From contig JAEILZ010000002.1 in NCBI GenBank assembly GCA_018873225.1, positions 5,704,001 to 5,768,000 on the forward strand: a DNA stretch of 64,000 nucleotides, written 5' to 3'. Under the pieces are notes generated by a model, which was given only the letters and a program-made list of their open reading frames with translations, searched no databases and was not told the origin of the DNA. Below, piece after piece: positions 35,480 to 46,979 of the stretch; the stretch's first letter is position 1, and every line of letters starts with the position of its first letter. The DNA comes from [Phialemoniopsis] sp. UDSM-2020 (lineage: Eukaryota; Ascomycota; Sordariomycetes; Thyridiales; Thyridiaceae). Both the position numbers and the translations under genes were made by a program.

Positions 35480-36973
35480 TTAATGACTGTAACCACGAGC
35501 TCTTCCGTAATCATGACGCGTCTGCATATCGTACGAGTTGTTCCGACCAGCTCCAGAGTTCTGGCTTGCCAATTGCATCGGATCGTCATCCACCTTGTTC
35601 ATGAGCAGCTTGACGGCGAAGGCAATCGCTTGCAGAGTCTCCACTGGGCTGAACGATGCTGCGAAGGCTCGCCAGCCCAGGAAGCCTCCTTGATAGCTCC
35701 TCCGGCCTGCAGTCTGCTGCAACTCCTCCCTTACCGGGTCGTTACGGATCATGTATGGGTTGACGCGGTAGGCGTACACCAGCAGCAGGGAAATGGGTAC
35801 CATCTCGATGCAAAGTAACAGGCTCGGTATTCCCATGTTCAGATCAGCGTAGGTGAGCTGGTTCGTGGGGTTCAGCGATCCGGTGTCTCTCAGGATCCAG
35901 AAGATGATCTAGCTCAAGTGGTCAGTGCGACTGTCGCTGAGATAAGTGTGGAGATGCCTACCGATTGGATGAAGCCAAGCGTGACGATAAGCTTGAAGGC
36001 TACTAGTTTTGTCATGGGCTGGCGGTGGGCGAGGTGCTTCCTCAGAACGTGGATATAGAATGTCAAGACGGCCATCACAGCAATTGCGAGTGAAGCTTTG
36101 ATCATGATCATGAGCTAAGGAACACCGCAAATGTTAGCGAAGTCCCGACAACGGTTGTGGACGGGGTCGAATTACCCAGAGCTTGGCGAAGTAAGGCTTT
36201 GTCTCGAACTGGCAGAACACCCCCGCAGCTTCCGTTATCACCGTCAAGATAGCGACGAGAAGTGCGACGACGGGGTACTGGAACAGCATAACCCAAATTT
36301 TCTGAATGCGATCCAACAGTCAGCCATTGCTAAGCAGGATACGGATTAGGCCAGCCAGATTTGCCTACCCTGAACCAGACGACCCCATGTACCTGCCCGG
36401 TGGGGCTCTTCTTGTCGGGAATCTCGAGTCCAGCAAGAAAGATGTCGCGTTGCTGATGGCTGGGCGATATGAACTCGGACATGAGGAGGAAGAAGGCGGC
36501 CAAAGATTTGGCTTGGAAGACTTCGAGCCAGGGTTGGAAGTAGGCCTCGCCCTTGGGAAAGGATATGCTTAGGAAGGAAAAGAGCGAGTACATCGGAACC
36601 AGCATGCTGATGCGTAATATCCTATTCGACAGCGAGAGTCATACGTCAGTCTGCTGATCTCTGGCAGGCAAGAGATCGGGGCCTCATACTTTGTTTGTTC
36701 CGTTGGTACGCTAAAGTGTGTCGCATGTATTATCATGTGTATCAACACCACGACCGTTGAGAAAGCGAAGCAGCTTCCGGATAGGATCTTATTGAACTCG
36801 TAGAACGTCGTGTCGCCGAAGATGGGAACCGTGGCATCTATGAAACCGATACATCGTCAGGACCTCCGCTCGAAAGACTTCTTCATTTGGACTCGTGATT
36901 TGCGTTTCATACCTTGGGCTAGGGAATAGTTAGGACAGACATGTTCTGAACTTTTGGAGTGGTGTTGTCCCAT
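35480..36973 (-). CDS. Organic solute transporter Ost-alpha / TMEM184 (DUF300) family membrane protein
   Basis: Several exons, of which the pieces read in order from ATG 36973: a short hydrophilic N-terminus, VPIFGDTTFYEFNKIL, a first membrane helix with VVVLIHMIIHATHFS, LVPMYSLFSFLSISFP, EVFQAKSLAAFFLLMSEFI, a helix with QYPVVALLVAILTVITEA, a helix with KASLAIAVMAVLTFYI, and the last helix pair containing MGIPSLLLCIEMVPISLLL. This order and the LVPMYS and EA-F-FLL-M patterns are those of the Ost-alpha/TMEM184 family, seven-helix proteins of the plasma membrane or vacuole. The tail is hydrophilic. Exact intron edges were not all resolved. The physiological substrate in fungi is unknown. Confidence 0.85.
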
Positions 36974-37692
36974 AATGGTCTCTTAGTCGAGAGGATTGTT
37001 TCGATGGATGTGTCTAGGTGGAACTGATGATGCCAGTCGTGATGATGCTGTTCTTCGAGCATCAAGCAACATTCGGAACGAGGGTGTTGTTGATCTTTAA
37101 ATCCAAGGAGCATTGTGACGCGAGTCGGCCAGGTGCTGCGAGACGCAAGCATCTGACAAGTACGCTACCTAAATGCTTATCCTGGATAACCTTACTCCGC
37201 CCAGTCGCGCCACCCAATGACTACCGCTCATAACGCACATCGCAATAGGGAGAAAATAGCAACTGGGGACCCAGTGGAGCAGAGTCGGAGCTTGGTGCGT
37301 GGCTGACGCTGTCAAGCTTCGCACGCCGCCGTTGAGACACCTCAGTGGCAGGGATACAAGTATCCACTAATTACTGCAAGTGGTTGGTGTCTCCGCCGTG
37401 CTCGTTTTCGTTATCGTTTGACAAGTCCACGATGCATGCAATTGGTCCACTTCCGGCCGGTAGCTTACGAATTTTCATGACCCAGCATTCGTACTTTGCG
37501 TTATGCTTGACTACTTCGTAGATGGTATGGGACTGATATGACCCTGTCTGTTTGGTTCTCCCAAGTATTTGTCACACTCGCGCGCGCGGCCTCCCCCTGT
37601 CACAAAAGAGATTTCGGGATCGGTATCGTTTAGACGGCCCACAAGGCTAACAAGCGCGGCGGCAACGATTGCTTATTGCCGGGACCGAAGCT
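36974..37692. other. Intergenic, 5' flank of Ost-alpha gene
   Basis: Contains one TCGGAA near 37072 and a CGCGCGCGGCC run near 37580. No gene recognised. Confidence 0.4.
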
Positions 37693-39746
37693 TCAAACCT
37701 TGGACCGGTTGAGATCTTCTTCATGTTCACCATCGCCTGCGTGGCCCATCTTCTCCGCATGCTGCGCCGCCAAACCCACATCTTCGACGTGTGAAAAGTC
37801 GGCTGTGCCGAAGATCTCGTCCATTCGCTCCAAGGAAATCTGAAGGTGGCATTTCGGATCAGCATTCGCAGTACAGCGATCTGTAGGGAGGGTTCAAGGC
37901 TGAAAAACTTACACCCTTGGTCTCCGGCACCCACCAGGCTACAACGGCCATGGTGATATTGATGGACCCAAAAATAAAGTATGCCCCGTAGGAGCTCGAG
38001 ACTAACATGACTGGCGTCGCTTTCGAAACGGCTAGGTTATGCAGCCAGTGGGTAAGCGAGGCCAGGGCCACATTGTAGGCTCTGAGGCGGTTGGTGGGGA
38101 TCTCGGAGACATAGACCCATGCTTTGAAGTAACAACGATTAGCCTTCTCGTGGCTTTGCCAAGTGTAGGGCTGAGATTTACTTACAGACAGGTCCCCAGC
38201 CCATGTTGAAAGCCGCGGCGAAGATGTAAATCATTGCCAGGGCGGCAATACCGGCAGGTGGGGGCGTCTCGTTCTCCTTGGGCGCAGGACCAAAGCGGAG
38301 ATACTAGACCTGTTAGCTAGAGTCCGGGGAAGTGTACAAAACGGTTTGGAGACTTACAAATCCTAGGAAGAAGAAGCAGAAGCCCTGCACGGCACCGCTC
38401 CACATGAATGACCATCGACGACCGAGGGAATCAGCAAGGAAGAATACGAAAATAAGGCAGGTCACGACTTTGACAATGCCGTAGATTCCTTGTGCGAACA
38501 GAGCGGTGTCGGTGCCAGTGATGCCAAGACCTTTGAACATCTTAGGAGCGTAGTAGTTGATTGCGCCAGTCTGAATGTCAAAAAGATGTAGTCAGCTGAT
38601 AAGTACTTTCACAATCTATCTCAGGCTCACTTACTCCACTCCACTGTTGAAAGGTAATAAGACCAATAGTCAACAGCGCACGCTTCCTATTCGAAGGGAT
38701 TGTCCAGCACTCCTTTTGGATGGCCCAGAAACCCGTATCCTGCATGATTTGACGCTCCTGTTCGATCTGAGTCCGTAGCTCGAGAAGCTCCTGCTGAATA
38801 TAGGGGTGATCGCTCGGTAGATGTCGCACGTCGGACAGTACGCTACTAGCCTTGTCCCACTGGTCTTGGGATGCCAGCCAGCGCGGGGACTCGGGGCAGA
38901 ACAGCATGCTGACTAGCAGCAGGAGTGGGCAGATTGACTGGCAAGCAAGAGGGACCATCCAAGATGCTTTGCCCTACTAGATTGTTAGCACGTTATTTAC
39001 AAGAGTGGGTGAACGGGGTCGGGCCTACGGGAAGGTGCAGATGAGACCCATAGTTGATGAAGTATGCCATCATGCCGCCCATAACTAGGAGTAGCTGGAA
39101 GAAGCCGACCAAGAAACCACGAATAGCACGAGGGGAGTTCTCAGACACGTAAGTGGGCGCCAGCATGGTGCCAGCACCGAGACCGAGACCCTCGATGAAC
39201 CGTCCAATGTAAAAGACAGGCAGGTGGCCGTAGGAGAAGGCTTGCATTATGCCACCAATAAGTCCTGTGACGGCGACGGCGAGCAACGCCGGCTTTCGTC
39301 CCTTGCTATCGGCGAATGGGCTGGAGACAAGAGCACCAGCGACAGCTCCGGCTTGCATCGTAGTCACGAGGTTGCCGGATAAGTCGGCCTGTGCCTTCAG
39401 CGGCATCGTGTCAAGACCGAACTGACTGTTATTATAAGTCGGTTAGCTCATCTATGGGCTTCCTCGCCAGCTGTAAATGGATCGTTTTCAAGTTGTTCGG
39501 CACGTACTGCTTGAAGTCGGGCATCTCCAGAACGCCTCCAATGATACCGGCATCGACGCCAAAGAGCGCTCCAGCGAAACATGCCTGAGAAACAGCAAGG
39601 TCAGCAGATGGTTTTCGTCTTGAACATCGTGATTGTAGGCTTACCGACGCAGCCAGGGCCAAGACACGCCAGTTGTAGATCTCTGGAGGGTCGATGCGAA
39701 TGGCTTCGTTGCGGACGACGCGTCGGAGGACACCGTAGATAGTCAT
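37693..39746 (-). CDS. MFS sugar porter, quinate-permease-like
   Basis: About seven exons; the start ATG at 39746 opens with [19 protein letters not shown], the N-terminus typical of fungal quinate-permease-like sugar porters. Then come [17 protein letters not shown] (helix 1), [29 protein letters not shown] after helix 6, [16 protein letters not shown] (helix 7, joined across an intron), [10 protein letters not shown] and [17 protein letters not shown]. The final coding codon is just before 37695. A longer frame runs 5' to a GTG only, so it was not used. The promoter carries two TCGGGGA-type elements shared with the neighbouring regulator and FAD oxidoreductase, suggesting joint control. Quinate itself is only a family-level guess. 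Confidence 0.85.
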
Positions 39747-40436
39747 TGTTGCTGAAGTGGCCAATTGACTTGCAGGGTCCGGGGTGTTGGTTCTCTCAGC
39801 AAGTGTCTGCCGTGACTTGTAGACCTTGATCGAGGGCGGGTTCAAGACTGCAGTCACTGCAGCGAAGCATGGCGATATAAGTATTGAAGCATGCGAGTAG
39901 CCTTGAATAGAGAGCCAGTGAAATTACCAGCCGGGATCTGGTCGTCAACGTAGCATCACGCGTTGACGCCACTCCGCAATCATGGGGTTGCAGACGGGGT
40001 GCCGAGGGAAGGTTAGTGAGAGGCACGGTCAAAATCCGGGGTCGACTTTTCATCGGGGACTCTCGGTCATAGCCAGACTTGGCTGGTGATGCTCGCTTGG
40101 CGTCCTGGGTGGAGACGCTAATCGGGGAGTCTCGCAGTCTTCCCGATGGAGGTGTGTGTGTCGCCTGAGTACGTACCGTAACCGGGTCCGCTCTGGTCAT
40201 GGGCTAGTCGTGGTCGTGAAGGCAAAAAAGAAATGTCAAGTAATAGACGTGTTTCTTTCATGAAAGGGGTATCATTGATTTAGCCATTGGTTTCTACTTT
40301 TGATGCAAAGACTTCCAACCCCTCGTGACAACAGGAACAGTTTCATCTAGTTGTGGTACATGACAGTACTCGTGGCATTAATCAAGGTTCATCTAATCTC
40401 TTGACCAATGCGTGACAGGATTGTTCCAGATCTTTT
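39747..40436. promoter_or_regulatory. Promoter of the quinate-permease-like gene with two TCGGGGA elements
   Basis: Elements TCGGGGACTCTCGG at 40053-40066 and TCGGGGAGTCTCGC at 40122-40135 differ at two positions over 14 bases. An open frame of 134 codons covers this stretch (40200-39796, minus) but has no family features and is not called. Confidence 0.55.
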
Positions 40437-42541
40437 CTAGCTCGGACCCAAGCGAAGGGGTCGGCCAGCCGCATCTCTTCCGGCAAGAGTCGAGCATCTC
40501 CAGCACACACGTGCGTTGGCGAGGATTTTGCAGAAACATGCCAGCTGGACATTACGAATGATCAGATCAGAGGACTCATTGGGATGCTGCCAAGGGAACC
40601 CACCGATGAAGAGACATTGCGAAGATAGCATAATTGATGCATCCTCGGTCAAAGTCATGCCAATGCCACAGACCATCTCGATGCTGTCTTGGATCGTCCT
40701 CTGGCGTTTGATAAAGGTCTCAATACCACCTAGGCATGGTTCATGGGCGCACAGAAGTATTCGAGAGACGTAGTGGATTTGCATCGCCAGCCCTGACAAG
40801 AAACTCAGTATGAGTGATAACCGAGGCTTGCGAGAGAGAGGTGACTTACCAAAGCATTGTGGATGTATCAACCGAGGCTGAAATACCTGATCCATGGTAC
40901 GGTTCATAGCAGGCAGCGGCGAGAACTCCACTGTAAGCTGCGACTGCCATTCCTCGAGCATCTTCCTTAGAGCCTTTGCCCAGCCGAGTCTCCCCGATAA
41001 CGTGCCTTCTACATCGTCCCCGGAGTCGACAGCGCAAAAGTTAATCACTTGGGCGAGGATCCAGACGGACCGCGAAGCTATTTCGTGGCTGCTTAGCTCC
41101 GCACACGACTTCTTTGGTGTCCATGTGCTGTAGGTCCTACGTTTTTCACGGAACGCCACCCAGATATCCTGGCGCAGCCAAGCCCACCAGGTTGTGCTTT
41201 CGAGACTAGAGGACTCGACCTCGATCTGCCTGGAACGGAGAATCCAGAACACCCCTTGTAAATGCTGCTCCCAGTCCTTTCTTGAGCCTCTCAGCATTTC
41301 ATACGTAGATACAATGAGAGTTGTTGCCATTAGTTCCTGGCTGTTCTGGTACGAAGGGTACCGCATAGCCTTCTGCACATAGTGCAAAGTTTGATAGTAG
41401 TATTGGAGAGCGCTGCTCTGGTTCGCACGCTCATCAAGGCTGATGCTCTCATCGAGAGACTGGTGATAAGCAGATAGGGCGAGGATGGCGTTAAGTAAGC
41501 CCGCATTGCGGACAGCGAGATGCGGCACACGAGTTGAGAAAGTCCGACCCGGGTCGAACAAATCAAGCTACGAGAGTTGTTAGCTGGAAAGTCATATGCA
41601 ATGAGTCTAAAGGGCATACCCAAGAGCATATTCGATTCAAAAAGTTGGCAAATAGAACTTGTTCTCGATCAAGTAGACAGATGTTTTCCGTTGTCTGCCA
41701 GAAGGTCTCTTCAAGCAGGGTTGTTGACGCAGTAGCTGGTGTTGCGGTATCACCAGCTGGTAAATCCCGAGCTGGTGGTTGATGGTCGATGATCCTTGTA
41801 GCGCGTTGCAGCGGCGTCATATCATCCTCATTCTGGCCATCAGAGGGGTCGAGAAAGCCCCCGTCAACACCAAGCGGAGCATCAGCCTCCTCGATAGCTT
41901 CACGGGAAACATCATTAGCCAACAGTCCAAACCACCGGACTGCCGCAACTCCTGCGGATGCCGCTGGTGTGGTTGCTGCTGAGTCGGGATGCCATCCGCT
42001 CCAGTCATAGGTCAGATACGGGGATTGTTGTGCCTGCATTCCCGTAGCATCCCATCCAAGGGCATCCCCGATGCCACGCAGCTGCGTGTGGCCCGTTGCG
42101 GATGGGGAGATGCCCGAAGGTAGGCATTGAGACTGCGTTGCAGCCACCGAACGGACAATTTGCAGAAGGTCATCTTGGGAGTTGATGATCTGGTTCAGCT
42201 GTCTGAGGATCTCATGGCTAGCTGGATCAAATCTGATGAGAGCAGTGTCAGTGTCTGCTTGGACAGGTTTAGCTTTCGACTTTCGACTTGACTCACGCCG
42301 AATGATCCTTCTCCGACACGTCATAGGAGCAGCGTATGTTCAGCGATGCGCAGAAGCCACAGGTAGGCTGCACGTTATCGCACTTCGTCTTCCTTGCGCG
42401 ACAAACATGGCAAGCTTTCAGGCTCCGCTTTCGCGGGTACCGCGACCCGGACGGGGGTTGATGAGGGCGCTTCCGGCTGACGTGATCGTCATCCCCGGGA
42501 TCGGCTGCGTCCCCGGCCAGTGTCGCAGTTTGGTCAGGCAT
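40437..42541 (-). CDS. Zn2Cys6 fungal transcription factor
   Basis: Start ATG at 42541 (an in-frame TGA lies just upstream). The zinc cluster is CHVCRARKTKC, DNVQPTC, GFCASLNIRC, canonical spacing, preceded by a basic arm (RYPRKRSLKA). Four exons: intron 1 ends at ATCAG before FDPASHEILRQL, intron 2 joins RICSW to LDLFDPGR, intron 3 joins HPQCFG to LAMQIHY. The predicted length is about 640-650 residues. The middle domain (VRNAGLLNAILALSAYH, WEQHLQGVFWIL) is the fungal TF regulatory domain of the type seen in quinate, arabinose and related catabolic regulators. It is divergent from the FAD oxidoreductase and lies next to the quinate-permease-like transporter, both with TCGGGGA elements. Confidence 0.9.
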
Positions 42542-42958
42542 GCTTGTTCATCGGCATGCAGCTGAAGCTCTGATGACCATGCAGCTGTGGGACTGGGGAT
42601 TTGGCTGCTTAAACATCGGGGACGATTCGACCAGCAAAGATGGCGTGGTGTGAAGGTGGACAGGGATCGGGGAGTCGCGGAGTTTTTATTCTGCCCTAAT
42701 CTTGAATGTTCCGTCACCATCTCCACTTTTCACGACTCGGTGGTCACCCACCACACCCGCGGTAACGTGAACATAACCCCATGGGGAGGTTCCAACTATA
42801 CAGCGGACTCCTCCTTGCAGGTAATGTGTCGTGCATCCCCTAATCACAACTGTTCCATTTAAAATAATGGGGGAATATCGGCGCGTTCTTCGCATGATCG
42901 GGGACTCTCGGGAAGACAAGGATGACTTCCCAACCCACCTTCTACTGCATGCTCGGCG
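42542..42958. promoter_or_regulatory. Divergent promoter regulator/FAD oxidoreductase with three TCGGGGA elements
   Basis: Elements at 42616-42623 (TCGGGGAC), 42667-42680 (TCGGGGAGTCGCGG) and 42898-42911 (TCGGGGACTCTCGG). The last is identical over 14 bases to the copy at 40053. CGG triplets spaced by seven bases in direct orientation fit a Zn2Cys6 dimer site. Confidence 0.55.
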
Positions 42959-44830
42959 ATGATCGCCTTAGCTCTCGAGATTCACAGGATAAAAGAATGC
43001 GTCGATATTTGCTTCCATGGACAAGTGGTCGCTTTGTTCTCGCGCTTTACCGTTGATCAAATTTCCTACCTCACTGATAGAGTCAAATTTCTCGAGAAAG
43101 CCGACACAGGAACAAGCATGGGAGAATTCGTTCACGACCCAGAGCCAGAACTGGCTTCAAGCGGCGTCCATGTCAACGGTACCGGTCTAGCAACATCAAG
43201 GAAGAGATCAAGAGACCATGCTTTCTCGACTGACCTACTCGTTGTCGGTGGCGGACTGGGTGGAGTCGGCGCTGCGCTCGGAGCTCTCCGCCGTGGACGC
43301 CGTGTCGTCTTGACCGAGGAGTACGAATGGCTGGGCGGGCAGCTGACGAGCCAGGCAGTGCCTCCAGATGAGCACTGCTGGGTGGAGCAGTTTGGAATCA
43401 CTCGCTCGTACCGCGCCCTGCGTGACGGGATCCGGCAGTACTACCGCGATCACTACCCGCTGACCGAGGAGGCAAGGCGGAGGCCGGAGCTGAATCCCGG
43501 TGCCGGGCATGTCAGCAAGCTATGTCACGAGCCGCGCGTTGCGGTGGCCGTCATTGACGCTATGCTCATGCCGTACATTGGGAGCGGGCAACTTGTCATC
43601 AAGAAGCGGACCAAGCCCGTGTCTTGCCAGATGGAGGGACAGGCCGTTCGCGCGGTCGAGTTCCGACGTCTCGATTCCAAGGGGACATTCACAGTCCGCG
43701 CTGAATACGTGATCGACGCAACGGAGCTTGGCGACTTGCTGCCAATGACCAACACGCCATACGTGACTGGCTTCGAGTCACGCAAGGACACCGGGGAGCC
43801 AAGCGCGCCCGAGGAAGCACAGCCGAGCAACTCTCAGGCTGTCTCCATCTGCTTCGCCGTTGATCACATCGAGGGAGAAGACCTCACAATCCCCAAGCCA
43901 GCCGAGTACGACTACTGGCGCAAGTGTCACCCTGCCTTCTGGGGCGCGCAGCTCCTCAGCCTAAAGGCGCCCCATCCGAGGACGCTCGAGATCGTCGAGC
44001 GCGAGTTCACACCTAACCCCAATGATAACCCCGCCTTGGTGTGCGCAGACCAGCGCAAGTCGGGTGGCGACATGAACCTATGGACATTCAGGCGCATAGC
44101 AGCACGAGACAACTTCCGGCCTGGTGCCTACAGGTCCGATGTGTGCCTGGTCAACTGGCCGATGATCGACTACTTCGAGAAGCCCATCATCGACGTTGAG
44201 GAGCATGAGCTGGAAGAGCGCCTTGACGCCGCCGCCTCGCTGTCTTACAGCATGCTGTACTTTCTACAGACCGAGTGCCCGCGGGCCGACGGAAAGGGCC
44301 AAGGCTACCCGGGCCTCCGTCTGCGAGGCGATATCACGGGCACAGAGCACGGACTTGCCATGGCGCCGTACATCCGCGAGTCGAGGCGCATCAAGGCCGT
44401 CACGCGCATCGTAGAGCAGGACCTCTCTCTCGAGGTCCGTGGTGAAAAGGGTGCCGTCCGCTATCCGGACAGCGTGGGAGTTGGCATGTACCGGATTGAC
44501 CTGCACCCGTCGACGGGCGGTGATAACTACATCGACTTGGCCTGCTGCCCCTTTGAGATTCCGTTGGGCGCGCTGATCCCCGTCGACCGCCCGAACCTGC
44601 TGGCGGGATGCAAGAACATCGGCACCACGCATATTACCAACGGCTGCTATCGCTTGCACCCTGTTGAGTGGAACATCGGCGAAGCGGCAGGCCTGTTGGC
44701 TGCTCACTGTCTGGACACGGGGCTCTCGCCGCATGAGGTCCAAGGGAAGACAGACTTGTTTGCGGCGTTTCACAAGGTGCTGTCACAGGAGGGCATAGAA
44801 ACGTCGTGGCCTGACGTATCGGGTTATTGA
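42959..44830 (+). CDS. FAD-dependent oxidoreductase (FAD_oxidored / PF12831-like), intronless
   Basis: A single uninterrupted frame of 623 codons. The ATG at 43118 (570 residues) is the more likely start, because it leaves a short lead before the Rossmann motif VVGGGLGGVG; the 53 residues before it look non-conserved. GGQLTSQAVPPDEHCWVEQFG, NPGAGHVSKLCHEPRVA, IDATELGDLLP and the C-terminal LLAGCKNIGTTHITNG form a block order that I associate with bacterial proteins of this family rather than with typical fungal oxidases. No signal peptide. Absence of introns and high GC at third positions set it apart from neighbours. Reaction is unknown; family members are flavin oxidoreductases found in polysaccharide or sugar-acid loci. 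Confidence 0.85.
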   Translation: MIALALEIHRIKECVDICFHGQVVALFSRFTVDQISYLTDRVKFLEKADTGTSMGEFVHDPEPELASSGVHVNGTGLATSRKRSRDHAFSTDLLVVGGGLGGVGAALGALRRGRRVVLTEEYEWLGGQLTSQAVPPDEHCWVEQFGITRSYRALRDGIRQYYRDHYPLTEEARRRPELNPGAGHVSKLCHEPRVAVAVIDAMLMPYIGSGQLVIKKRTKPVSCQMEGQAVRAVEFRRLDSKGTFTVRAEYVIDATELGDLLPMTNTPYVTGFESRKDTGEPSAPEEAQPSNSQAVSICFAVDHIEGEDLTIPKPAEYDYWRKCHPAFWGAQLLSLKAPHPRTLEIVEREFTPNPNDNPALVCADQRKSGGDMNLWTFRRIAARDNFRPGAYRSDVCLVNWPMIDYFEKPIIDVEEHELEERLDAAASLSYSMLYFLQTECPRADGKGQGYPGLRLRGDITGTEHGLAMAPYIRESRRIKAVTRIVEQDLSLEVRGEKGAVRYPDSVGVGMYRIDLHPSTGGDNYIDLACCPFEIPLGALIPVDRPNLLAGCKNIGTTHITNGCYRLHPVEWNIGEAAGLLAAHCLDTGLSPHEVQGKTDLFAAFHKVLSQEGIETSWPDVSGY

Positions 44831-44873
44831 GAGTTGAATAGATTGTTAGACTCCTCGTACGCTACTCTTTAGC

Positions 44874-46544
44874 TCATATGTTGTCAATGACCTTTTTCGT
44901 GTCGCGTTTCCGACGCCAGCGCGGCCCCCACCGAATCTCTCCGTAGATACATATCAGCAACAGGCTGCTCATACTTCCTAACAATGTATATGTCCAGCCG
45001 TAGCCCAACCTTTGTGTAGCTTTATCAATGAGCGATACAAGCAATGCTGCTAACGAACAGCGGACTAGATTGGTCTATAAGATATAAGCATTGCACTCCA
45101 TCGAGTTCGACTTCGGAATGAATTGTGACTTACACAAGCTATGACACCAGAGCTTTGCTCCTTTATAATGTCTATCATCAGAGTCATAGTTGCATTGAGA
45201 ATAGCAATCGATGTATACCCCACTGTTACGTTAGCATCGTGATCTCGGCTGCGATATCCCCAAGAGGTTCTTACATGTTACCTGCAGCACAAGTGGCGCT
45301 GCAATAGAAGTCTTGGTCTGGATACACCAACCCCATCCTATGAGACTGGCGACGAAGCCTATCAGCAGACCAGGGGCCATGCGAAGTCGGGCATATTCTA
45401 TCGGAAATTGGACGTCGTTTTCCCCGTATGATTCTCCTTCCAGGTCTGACTGGCCGCCATTGAGTCGTTTCTGCTTGATATGCGCATAATCTCGGTCTAA
45501 CAGCTTGCCTGTGACAGTTGACCCTACGATCATACCCAGACCTGTCGACAGGTAGCAAATACCTAGCATAGTCTCCGATAGGAAGGGATATGTCACTGCG
45601 AATGACGATGAAATGGTTGATGTGACGGTGTAGTTGACGGCATAGACTACGCCGGTGTATGCCAGAGTCAACGCGATGTCAGGGTACAGCAAGAGCCGGA
45701 AGGGGTTCGCGCTGCCCATCTTGGTCTTCTCCCGTCTTTCGCCCACAACTTCCTTCGTGATTGACATCGTGTTTCGACCGATCAGGGGTGTAAGAGGTTT
45801 CCACAGCAGGCCAGGCGGTGTTTGACTCCCGTTGCCCACCAAGGCTCTCATAGTTTCGGGCAGAAATAACAAGACCATCGTAAAGCATCCAGCGGAAAAG
45901 ATTACGAGGAACCAGAATATGGCTCTCCATCCGAGCCTTTCCGAGATCACACCACCGAGGGCTGGCCCAATGCAGGGTGCCAGCATGGGTCCAAGGTTGA
46001 ACATTCCAAAGAAGCCTCCGCGCTCATCGACAGTTGCAATATCGCCGATCAGGCCGGCTCCCAATGCTATCATACTCGCACAGCCTCCGGCTTGTACAGC
46101 TCGAAGCAATAGCAGGAGCCAGAATGCAGACGTCGGACAGAGGGCCAAGCCTACACTGGATCCGACGAGGATAAAGAGGCAGATTAGGAACAGAGGCCTT
46201 CGGCCATAGCGGTCGGAGAGAGGGCCCCAGAGCATCGGTGAGCACCCTTGCATAGCCAGGTAAATCGTGACCGTCAAGTTGATGTCTTCGATAGATCTGT
46301 CAAAGACCGTGGCCAAGGCCGGGATTGCTGGGAAGTAGATGTTTGCTGGTAGAGGGCTGAACAGGCCGGCAGTGGCCACCATACCAACCAGCATCCATTT
46401 TTCGAAGCGACTGTAGATGCTATATAGAGCCGGTGTTGTCGTTAGATCGCGTTGAGATGTCGACTCGATTAGACCGCCTAGAGTTCCGCCTGTGATGCTC
46501 GCAGTCACAGGAGCTTTGGCATCTTGTGTATCTTGCATCGTCAT
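44874..46544 (-). CDS. MFS transporter, DHA1 drug:H+ antiporter family
   Basis: Three exons from ATG 46544 (46544-45275, 45222-45134, 45074-44874) join to 1560 bases, 519 residues. An in-frame ATG at 46652 would add 36 residues. SPLPANIYFPAIPAL in helix 1, WGPLSDRYGRRPLFL in loop 2-3 and GPALGGVISERLGWRAIFWF (antiporter motif C region) mark the DHA1 group (QDR/FLR-type), which exports drugs or metabolites, or in some cases exports polyamines and quinidine. The two small terminal exons carry the last helix pair, ending in a basic tail. It is divergent from an intronless Zn2Cys6 regulator with TTGCCGGC words between. Confidence 0.9.
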
Positions 46545-46979
46545 GAAAGTCGTACTTCTATCATCCGAATTGCAATCAAGTATTCCGCTTGCATCGCCAA
46601 TGCATCGCAGAATACTGTTGGACGGTCTCGGCATCGGAGAGGTGCTTACCATCTGAACAAGCAATATTCAACACCCAGTGGATCGCGAAACCGCCAAATC
46701 AGCCGGACTAGGCCTAGTTTCTGGCGCATACCTGAGCATGCACTGCCTGTCTCTGGGCTTGACCTTGAGTGGTGGATCTTTGCCGGCCGCTGTGGGTCGG
46801 TCTTATCTTCAACTGAGACTAAGCTTGTTCTTGCCGGCATAGATAACGGATGGCAAGATAAGAATTGCCGGCCGCACTCCGGCCCCGGCAAGATAGATAA
46901 CCACTGCTCTGCCCCAGCAAAAGTTCTTGCTGGGGCTCGAGGGACGACGTGCCACAGACTGACGGCCGAAAAGTCAGGG
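46545..46979. promoter_or_regulatory. Divergent promoter DHA1/regulator with TTGCCGGC cluster and GATA sites
   Basis: Exact TTGCCGGC at 46782-46789, 46831-46838 and 46865-46872, with a near copy (CCCGGCAA) at 46884-46891, all within 110 bases. GATAA/GATAG sequences lie between them (46842, 46857, 46892-46899), as expected for nitrogen (AreA-type) control. Confidence 0.6.

Noticed and set aside
39796..40200. 134-codon minus frame upstream of the quinate-permease-like gene, considered as its N-terminus
   Set aside because: No splice pair joins it in frame with a normal intron length, and the internal start at 39746 matches the family N-terminus.
42959..43117. 53-residue N-terminal extension of the FAD oxidoreductase
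   Set aside because: Not conserved-looking and includes promoter-proximal sequence; kept only as an alternative start.
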